A model generated the notes under the pieces. The model did not search any database. It saw nothing but the letters and a program-made list of their open reading frames with translations, and was not told the DNA's origin. DNA of 62,000 bases from Mesostigma viride (taxonomy: Eukaryota; Streptophyta; Mesostigmatophyceae; Mesostigmatales; Mesostigmataceae). A program made the position numbers and the translations under genes. Where the stretch lies: contig RPFO01001141.1 of assembly GCA_009746045.1 (NCBI GenBank), forward strand, positions 1 through 62,000. The letters are read 5' to 3'. Below are positions 1 to 7,800 of the stretch, piece by piece; position 1 is the stretch's first letter; each line of letters opens with the position of its first letter.

Positions 1-612
<612 letters not shown>

Positions 613-672
613 TTACCCCCCCCCCTTTTACAAACACCATAATTCTGCCAACGTCACTCTTCCTGGACCGTG

Positions 673-1085
673 TGATAGTTACGCCCGCCGTCGTTTCTTG
701 TCTTACTGGAAGAGCACATGACCAACATTGGTTGTGCTAGTTACGCCCGCCGTCGTTTCTTTTGCCTTTTCGATGTCGAAATATATCTCGGGAAAGATGC
801 ACCCCCGTCAGTTAACTTGTCATCTTGTAAGCTCAATCTTTCCATGATAGTTACGCCCGCCGTCGTTTCTTTTGCATCTTCGATGTCGAAGTGTTTGTCG
901 TGAAAGTTGCATCCCCGTCAGCTTCTTGTAAGATCAATGTTTCATGATAGTTACGCCCGCCGTCGTTTCTTTTTTATTTTCGATGTCGAAGAATATGTCG
1001 TGAAAGTTGCAGCGCGTTCGTGTCCATTGTGATCTTGTGATATCAAAGTTTCCCATGATAGTTACGCCCGCCGTCGTTTCTGTTG
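673..1085 (+). repeat. Five-copy ~100-bp degenerate tandem array carrying the island hairpin motif
   Basis: Five copies of TTACGCCCGCCGTCGTTTCT occur with their hairpin cores at 681, 743, 853, 953 and 1064. The intervals are 62, 110, 100 and 111 bases. Between them recur TCGATGTCGAA and a GTGAAAGTTGCA-like block, so the repeated unit is longer than the hairpin itself. No convincing coding region overlaps; short ORFs here are made of the repeat. It lies directly upstream of the first small gene of the island and may belong to its leader or promoter, which is inference. Confidence 0.85.
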
Positions 1086-1191
1086 CTTCTCGTTCGTTTA
1101 AAATATCTAATGAAGTTTTTACCATCGTTCACCTAAAACAAATTACTTTAAATCTGCACCCGTTAAACCACACCCCCCTCGAAATGACTCC

Positions 1192-1431
1192 ATGGTTGCA
1201 GAACAAATGTCAGAAGAAGAACAAAAAAAATGCTTCGGAAACCACAAGCGCAAAAGGAAAGCCGATGACAATTTAGAGACCCTCTCGGAGGATGTGCCGG
1301 AGTTGGTTTCTTCGGATGACGAGTTTGAATACTCAAAAACATCAGGGGGACAAGTTCTTGAGAAAGCATGGAAGGTGTTTGTGACAAACGCGTTTGTGGA
1401 ATGGATAAAAAAAAACTATTCCGAGGAATAG
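1192..1431 (+). CDS. Small acidic protein with basic patch, unrecognised
   Basis: I do not recognise this gene. The frame runs from ATG 1192 to TAG 1431, 79 residues. A second in-frame ATG at 1207 gives 74 residues and follows an AG (1201) by five bases, the spacing seen at other starts of this island, so I prefer 1207. The product has a basic cluster HKRKRK early (possible nuclear localisation), then an acidic stretch with several Asp/Glu/Ser, and ends in a Trp/Lys-rich segment. An AT-rich spacer of only 68 bases separates its stop from the next start at 1500. The sequence after the stop (AGTAACTTGTTATTATAAA) resembles that after the next gene. A short fragment of a larger gene is possible. 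Confidence 0.5.
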   Translation: MVAEQMSEEEQKKCFGNHKRKRKADDNLETLSEDVPELVSSDDEFEYSKTSGGQVLEKAWKVFVTNAFVEWIKKNYSEE

Positions 1432-1499
1432 TAACTTGTTATTATAAAATAATAAATTAATGTTTATGAATTTTTTTGTTCGTTTTTTCCCTGAAAAAG

Positions 1500-2255
1500 A
1501 TGGAGTCCGAGATCGTGAATGAAGTCTACGGAAGCGTCCTTCAAAACGTTTTCAAACAAGTTCGCTTTCTGTCGCGTGTCATATTCGAGGAAGTTCGAGT
1601 CGCGCAGGAGAGGACAGGCCGCCACTTGGCCGTTTTATTGGCGTTTGATTCGTTCAGCCAAATGGAGAGAATTATGTACGCCCAGCTAGCTGATATGAAC
1701 TTCTGTATTCAAGAGGGTTTTTTCAGACCACAGATGGATCTAAGAGTGCCCATAGACCCAAGGACGGAGTTCCGCCTTTTGGTGTCGTTCATTACAAAGG
1801 GGCCAAAGATAGAGTTGGGGGAAGAGGAAGGGGCTCAGCTTGGGTGCACCTACGGGCGCGCATTTTACCCGAATGTTACGCATTCTCTGCGCGTGAGGGC
1901 TGATGCATGTGTAGGGGCAGTACCCCTCAACATGAACTTTTTCTTGCTCTCTGACCCGATCGTGAGGGATGGGGATCGCATGCGTAGTACGCGAAAGTGC
2001 TCCAAGGAGGGGTGTGGGTGCGAAACAGGACCTCATATCAAGTGGTGTAGAGGATGTAGGGATGCCAGATATTGCAGTGAGGAGTGCCAGCGTGCGGACT
2101 GGAGTAGGCATAAGGATAGATGCGAACGTCTGAGGCAAGCGAGGGAGGTGCTGGCAGGGGTGAAGTGGGGGGTTAACGTGACGACGATACTGGATAAAAC
2201 TATGGGGTCTGATGTCGACTTCTCCTTCAACTTCCACGACGGCTCTGCCTCTTAG
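1500..2255 (+). CDS. MYND-type zinc-finger protein
   Basis: A 251-residue protein from ATG 1500 to TAG 2255. The only recognisable domain is a MYND finger in the C-terminal third (about residues 165-205). Its Cys/His series reads C-x4-C-x1-C, then WCRGC, YCSEECQ, DWSRHK and a last C, the usual C6-H-C layout of this protein-protein interaction module. The first ~150 residues (hydrophobic/charged, with VRFLSRVIFEEVRVAQ-like helices) match no family I know. MYND fingers often recruit co-repressors or sit beside SET domains, but no SET motifs are visible. The start directly follows an AG; the frame also extends upstream without ATG. It is flanked by very short AT-rich spacers, like its neighbours. 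The finger is well supported; the cellular role is unknown. Confidence 0.8.
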   Translation: MESEIVNEVYGSVLQNVFKQVRFLSRVIFEEVRVAQERTGRHLAVLLAFDSFSQMERIMYAQLADMNFCIQEGFFRPQMDLRVPIDPRTEFRLLVSFITKGPKIELGEEEGAQLGCTYGRAFYPNVTHSLRVRADACVGAVPLNMNFFLLSDPIVRDGDRMRSTRKCSKEGCGCETGPHIKWCRGCRDARYCSEECQRADWSRHKDRCERLRQAREVLAGVKWGVNVTTILDKTMGSDVDFSFNFHDGSAS

Positions 2256-2356
2256 AAAAACTTGAAATGTAGAGTAATAACTTGTTTATATGATGTTATA
2301 TTTAATGTTTAATGTTTAATGTTTATAACGTATCATTTTCCTCCTACGCGCAGGAA

Positions 2357-2557
2357 ATGGTGGAGGTTAAGGAGAGTTTGGCCAAAAGGCAAAGGACCGA
2401 CACACTTCGACATAATGGAAGGAGTCTTCCATTGTACATCAAAAAAATAGTCGAGGATTACTGGCTCGCTTCCGACTCGACTCCTCGTCCGAGTCCGGTG
2501 ATACCGGACAGTGTCAAAGTCTGGAAGGTTTCAGCACATCAATCGCACATTGAATAG
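2357..2557 (+). CDS. Hypothetical 66-residue protein
   Basis: This is an unrecognised ORF starting at ATG 2357, three bases after a CAG, and ending with TAG 2557. It encodes a Lys/Arg-rich N-terminal half (ESLAKRQRTD) followed by a Ser/Pro-rich tail. The spacer before it (2256-2356) is strongly AT-rich, contains three tandem TTTAATG-type units and repeats the AATAACTTGTTTAT string found after the gene ending at 1431. A hairpin-motif copy (2594-2607) lies 37 bases after its stop. Support comes from the arrangement and spacing rather than homology. It could instead be an exon of a spliced gene. Confidence 0.4.
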   Translation: MVEVKESLAKRQRTDTLRHNGRSLPLYIKKIVEDYWLASDSTPRPSPVIPDSVKVWKVSAHQSHIE

Positions 2558-2697
2558 ATAATGTTTTATCGCCATATTGCTGTTCGACAAGTTGCGCCTT
2601 GGGGCGTTTCTTTGCGCCAAATTTAAACCTTCGTATTAATAAACAAGTACAATAAAAAAATTTCAAAACGTTTTTTGAATTTTATTTTCCGGGGCCG

Positions 2698-2721
2698 GTA
2701 TGTTATCGTAACTTGTCGCAG
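2698..2721 (+). promoter_or_regulatory. GTATGTT...GCAG leader block directly before a start codon
   Basis: The 24 bases from GTATGTT to GCAG end exactly at ATG 2722. They are preceded by GGGGCCG and, further up, by an AT-rich stretch with AATAAAC/AATAAA words. An almost parallel block occurs at 3850-3868 (19 bases, preceded by CGCGGCCG) and a looser one at 4790-4825 (36 bases). Each has the ends of a GT-AG intron. They may be extremely short 5'UTR introns, or a shared promoter/initiator element whose AG is a trans-splice acceptor. The sequence alone does not decide. Confidence 0.5.
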
Positions 2722-3588
2722 ATGTCCGGTTCGACGGAAGATTCGTCCGATTCGTCTAGTCACCTCCTGATGGAGGATTGGCAACGACTTCAACAACACC
2801 AAGCGGTTGCCACTGTCATTCAGAGTGTTGCTCGCTCAATAGGGGCGCCGCGCAAGTGTGATGTGTCCACTTGCAAGAAAACCGCTCTCGGATTTGACTT
2901 GTATTGCCGAAAGCACGAAGAACATTCTCGTCACATCGAAAATGCCCTCAGTCGCGGACTTGGAATGGCGGGCGCCCTCGGACCTGGATTGGCGGGGGGG
3001 GCCCTGCGACTTCGCCTGGACATGACTGTCGGAGAGGTCGTGGGTGTAAATTTTGATTTCACCAGGGGAGACGAGTACTTCCTTGAAGATTGGATAGTCA
3101 AAGACTCCGCGACAGGTGCGGACTTGGCAAAGGGAGGCTACGTTGCCGGCGCCCAAGAAAATGGTTGGAGTAGCTTGAGATGCTTTTTGATGACGACACC
3201 TTTTGCCGACTCGCGTGACACGGATGTAAGCGAACTTTATCGGCGTATGTGTTTTGCACTCGCCGACATTCCGCTGATAACTCAACGAGAGTTCGATTTT
3301 CGCGTGGAAACAAAAGCCAAAGCGATTGTATCCGGCGTGAAGGCGATTGTGGAGGAGGAGCAGGATTCTCTGTGTGCAGAGTATTTGGAGAGAGTGGCCC
3401 CGATGAAGACGAGGAGGTCCGAAATCTATCCTGACACCGGCAACAAGGAGGCAAAGTTGGTGGCCGCCAAAGAAGAGATGTTCGCTCGTGTCGATGAAAT
3501 GGCGGCGAAAGAGGTTCCGAGAGTTCGCTCGATCGGTTGTTGCAAAACCTGCAGAGAGTGGAACGAGTCGCGGGACAGTCTATATTGA
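2722..3588 (+). CDS. Hypothetical protein with C-x4-C-K-K...C-x2-H motif (paralogue-like 1)
   Basis: A 288-residue protein, start ATG 2722 directly after GCAG, stop TGA 3588. After a Ser/Asp-rich N-terminus it carries a putative zinc site around residues 50-70: C-x4-C-K-K, then about seven residues, Y-C-x2-H. The same type of site appears in the next gene (3869-4603), also near the N-terminus. It resembles in spacing the short Cys/His repeats of algal and plant WRKY19-like or EsV-1-7-like proteins, although the central spacer differs from either. The rest has a Gly/Leu-rich segment, a charged helical C-terminal half and a terminal GCCKTC. No catalytic motif is seen. A hairpin-motif copy begins eight bases after the stop (3597). 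Related function with its neighbour is inferred from the shared motif. Confidence 0.7.
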   Translation: MSGSTEDSSDSSSHLLMEDWQRLQQHQAVATVIQSVARSIGAPRKCDVSTCKKTALGFDLYCRKHEEHSRHIENALSRGLGMAGALGPGLAGGALRLRLDMTVGEVVGVNFDFTRGDEYFLEDWIVKDSATGADLAKGGYVAGAQENGWSSLRCFLMTTPFADSRDTDVSELYRRMCFALADIPLITQREFDFRVETKAKAIVSGVKAIVEEEQDSLCAEYLERVAPMKTRRSEIYPDTGNKEAKLVAAKEEMFARVDEMAAKEVPRVRSIGCCKTCREWNESRDSLY

Positions 3589-3868
3589 TATGAGTTGCGC
3601 CCGCCGGCGTTTCTCTGGTCTTGAATGCCCCCCCTCTACATACACATTATATTGTCTGGACATTCGTATGTAGTGACAATCGTAGTCGATGTGATTGCCA
3701 TTCGTTTGTACGTAGAAAGTGGTTGTTGAGGAAGTTGCGCCCCAGGGCGTTTCTTTGTTGCATTTTCTTCAAATTTTAGCTCGCATAAATAGATGAAGAT
3801 GACTTAATAAATGCCAGTTTTTTTTAATAATATAAACTACTCGCGGCCGGTATGTTCTGGTTTCGCAG

Positions 3869-4603
3869 ATGTCCAGTCTGACGGTCGACATAAGGGGACG
3901 TCCATATCAGGACGCTGTTTTCCGGATTTTTGAGAAGGATCCCGAAAAGAAGTGCCGGGATAGGAAATGTAAAAAGCTGTCAATTACCGACATGGGTCTG
4001 TGTGGGGAACACATCGTAGCTTTTGGAAAGGACATGATTTCCCGTCATTTGCAACAATACGTTGACAACAATTGTGTGGGAGGGGCGCAGATGGACGTCC
4101 TTCTTGAGGATGGAGTGGACGGAGCCAAAAGGGCTGTAATTCGGCTGTCGGAAATGGATGATGACAAAGAGGACGTGAACATTCGCCTTAAGAGGCACGA
4201 CGATAACACGGCCGATTGTGTGTTTGGGTCTCGAGGAGTGGCGGATGAGAGGCAGGTCTTCCATGATGCCGCGGAGAAGGTGGTGGAATGGATGATGGGT
4301 TGGTCAAATCTTGACGTTCGCATATTCAACCGTCTGACGTCTGATTTCCTTCTCCGGGGAAGTTTCAAGATGGTTGACCGTGCAAGGCAGTCCAGGAACC
4401 AGGTATCCGTTTCCATGGCCAGTCCGATCGCACGCATGATTGAGGGGGGCCCTCTTCCGCGCAACCTTGCCTCGAGATTTCGAAAATACCGTGAAGGGCT
4501 CGACCGAAAATCAGCAGCGATTTCCCATTCGCGAACCACTTATGGGTCGACGGAGGTGGTAACGGAATTTTTTTGCATTTCCTTGCCAATTGATTCTTTA
4601 TGA
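3869..4603 (+). CDS. Hypothetical protein with C-x3-C-K-K...C-x2-H motif (paralogue-like 2)
   Basis: A 244-residue protein, ATG 3869 to TGA 4603, with its start codon directly after TTCGCAG. Near the N-terminus (about residues 29-48) it has C-x3-C-K-K, then about eight residues, G-L-C-x2-H. This parallels the motif of the upstream gene, with the same CKK signature and a similar overall position. The remainder is charged, with a Met/Trp-containing helix (EWMMGWSN) and a basic Arg-rich segment before the end. I recognise no enzyme family. The last ~15 residues are hydrophobic and may be read-through past an unrecognised splice donor. Hairpin-motif copies lie in the spacer before (3737) and after (4647, 4760) the gene. 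The two genes could be old duplicates or two members of one regulatory family. Confidence 0.7.
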   Translation: MSSLTVDIRGRPYQDAVFRIFEKDPEKKCRDRKCKKLSITDMGLCGEHIVAFGKDMISRHLQQYVDNNCVGGAQMDVLLEDGVDGAKRAVIRLSEMDDDKEDVNIRLKRHDDNTADCVFGSRGVADERQVFHDAAEKVVEWMMGWSNLDVRIFNRLTSDFLLRGSFKMVDRARQSRNQVSVSMASPIARMIEGGPLPRNLASRFRKYREGLDRKSAAISHSRTTYGSTEVVTEFFCISLPIDSL

Positions 4604-4646
4604 GGGACATAGAGTTGTTTGTATAGAGAGTGAATTGACGAAAGTT

Positions 4647-4773
4647 GCGACGGCGGTCGCATCTTTTAGTGCGTCGTTCTCTTGTTATGAATCTCTGTTC
4701 ATTCTGAATTATAACGTTGTTTGTACCTTGACATAATGATGCATTTTTTGTATTGAGTTGCGACGTGGGGCGC
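4647..4773 (+). repeat. Two hairpin-motif copies in the 4604-4825 spacer
   Basis: The copy at 4647-4660 forms a perfect stem, GCGAC-GGCG-GTCGC, extended by an outer T-A pair and followed by ATCTTTT. The copy at 4760-4773 keeps the outer T-A and G-C pairs but has an A-G mismatch. Both replace the more common GT wobble at the stem base by a G-C pair, which is the clearest compensatory change in the family. The 222-base spacer otherwise has AT-rich sequence and no coding potential I can support. Confidence 0.8.
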
Positions 4774-4825
4774 ATCTTCCTGCTGACTCGTATGTTTTTT
4801 CCAATTTTTTTGTTTTGTGTTGCAG

Positions 4826-7800
4826 ATGGAAAAGGGCGGCCCTACATCGCAGGTGGTCGGCGACTCTCCCCCTAGGGGGGAAGGGTCAGAAGGGCAACCA
4901 GTTCAGGCCCAAGGCGCCTCCCCACAACAGCCTCCTCACAAGCGTGCAAGGGAGGGCACGCCGCCCCCAATGGTGGAATCTGGTGTCAGCTTTGCCGCGG
5001 TCACTGGGAAGGATGAGTACCACGGTGGTCTTGAGATGGTGGACGATCCGGTTAAGCGGATTCAGATTGAGCGGTTTGAGCGACTCGCGAATGGCACTCG
5101 TGAACAGCAATTCGCGCTGTACCAAGACATCCTTAATGACAAACCTGAAGTCGCCAAGGTGCCTTATACCTCCAAGCGCACATTCATGCCTCGTTTCGAA
5201 ACCCTGCTCCAGCAGGAGCTAAGGTTGCGTCGGTTGGCTCAGAATGCGCCAGAGACAGTAGCCGCCGCGCCCTCCCATGCCGCGCCTGCCGCAGTAGCCC
5301 AAAAGAGGGGGGAGAGTGTGCACGAGTCGGCCGCAGTGCCCTCAACCGCAAGGGATCCCCCCGCGACTTCCAAGCCGGTCGCGACGGGCGATATGCCCCC
5401 GCCGCGGCAGAGGGGAAGGGGGAAGGGGGTCGATGGAGGGGAAGTCCTCGATGTTTTCGATATGACGCTGGGCAATTTGGAAGGTGGCGGGCCGATCTTC
5501 GTAAGTCTCCGCCCATTAAATTGATGTCGTGAAATACAATACGCATTTTTTTGCAATATTCGCCAGACATGTCATTTCCGACAACTAAGCGGATTTTTAC
5601 TTTCCGTTGAAATGTTCGCAGGGCCGGCAAGAGGATGTTGGTGCAAGAGAAGCCCGCTCAATGGCGGGAAGCACCCAGGTACATGAGTGCGTCAGATTCC
5701 TCTCCGGTTTACTTGTATTGAAAAGGTTTGCGTGCGTATATCCTTGTTTATTTTTGTAGTAATTTTTTTCTTGTGAATGGACAATCGCGTTTGCTATTTT
5801 TACAGGGAAGTCCGTTCGAGCAGCAAGAGGGCGGTGACAGGAGGGGAAGTGGATCTTACGGTGGTTCCACTGCAGAGGGGGGAAGGGTAAGTTACCGTTG
5901 ACTTAGTAATCGAAAGTTTAGGTTCGTCCTCAATGGACAGAGTTACGACGGCCGGCGTTTCTTTACACTTTTCTTACATTAAAAATCTTCCGTTGATAAT
6001 GTTCTTGCAGGAAGCCGGTCGTCAGGGTGGGGCAAATCTCCAGGGAGAGGGGGCTATCGCTGTCGGTGAGCCTGTGTCAGAGGGCGCGGGTTTAAGCGAC
6101 GGCGATTCTGCGAAAATGACACGCTTTAAGGAGCAAGCGGATGCTTATCAACTGAAGAAGTTGGCAAAGTGGGTTGTGGCCGAGGTGAGAACGGAAGAAG
6201 CCCCACCTGAGGTACGGAACCAGATGATGATTCTCCATCAAGTCGCTGAGTTGATCGTGAAGAATGCGTGCCGGCCCGATGGCGCCACACAGCCTGAGGA
6301 AATCCCGAGCGCCAAGGCCTTGATAAAGTGGATGCAGGAGAACCTGTTCGAGGGCAAAGGGAAGGAGAGGAAGTGTAAACTGTTGACGGTGACGGAGAAG
6401 GACGCCAAGACTCTGATCAAGATGTTGAAGGAACACGATGCCCGCCAGGACAAGTCTCCGAAGATCGCGAAGGGGTCGAAGAAAGCGGCTGAAGCAACAG
6501 CGGTTGAGGGGAATGAGGTAAGTCTACCTCTGTTGTGAGGGGGGCTTTGTTCTTGAGGTCCACGTTTCATGTAGGTTGCGACGGCCGGCGTTTCTTAAGT
6601 GTGACACTTACTTCCTTTTGACTAACACTTACTTCCTTTCCTGATTTCGCATCGTTGAGGGAAATGAGCCAAGTGTACCTCTGTTGTGAGGGGGGCTCTG
6701 ATCTTGAGGTTTAGGTTTCATCTAGGTTGCGACGGCCGGCGTTTCTCAAGTGTGACATTTACTTTATTCCTTTCGGTTATGCTTTCCTGATTTTTTCATA
6801 TCATTGTTAAGGGGAACGAGGTAAGTATACCTCTGTTGTGAGGGGGGCTTTGATGTTGAGGTTCAGGTTTCATGTAGGTTGCGACGGCCGGCGTTTCTCA
6901 ATCGACATTTACTTTATTCCTTTTGGTTATGCTTTCCTGATTTTTTCGCATCACTGCAGTACGTGCAGGCCGAGAGGGCGACCCACGCGGCCATCCTGTA
7001 CTCAATCAGCCTCGACCAGCACGCGCGCCGCGAGAACATGAAAATAGATAGTACGTGGACTGCTGCCGTCGACGAACACCAGAAGGGACTCTCCGAAGCA
7101 CTTGCGACCTACAAGGGGAAGGCGCTGAAGGGAAAGGGGAAAGGAAAGGACTTGGAGGTTGCGGATGCTCCCGTGTCTCTGCTTGAGAAATGGGAGAAGT
7201 CCCCGGTGTCGCAGGATGATGATGACATCCTGGATGTGAACGATGAGATCGCGAAGGGCAAACGGTTACGGAAGCAGCTTGCCGTTCAGCCTCGGGACCT
7301 CGATGAGATGTCCAAAGCCTTGGTGCATCGAAATCGGGTGTGGACAAGGAACCTGTTCGTGGGGCCTCAGAAGCTCCTCGCACGAGACTTGCATCTGTCT
7401 AGAGCCGAGCAGAACGCCACCATTTTTGCAAACTCGGAGTCCGACTACGGCCACGACAAGCTGGTGATTCCTGTGTGGCGGTACTCGTTCCAGTTTTTGG
7501 CTGACCGGTGCCCCAACACTTTTCATGACTGGATGAAAAAGGAAGGCACCCAGCGTCAGCTCGCGCAACTCTTCGGGGAGATGGGGGGGCACGGACAATG
7601 AAGGCTGGCTACGCTCGCGCAATGACTGACGAAGAAATTGATATCTACCTGCGAACGAGTTCGGCCAAGGGAATGGCCGAAGCTGCTTCCACCGCGGTTC
7701 TGACAGGACGGGCCGATTTGCTGGACGATCTTAAGCCCGTGGACGTGAGAAAGGCCGCGCTTTTGGACAGTTTGTGCAAGTCCGCCTGGGAGATGGCTCC

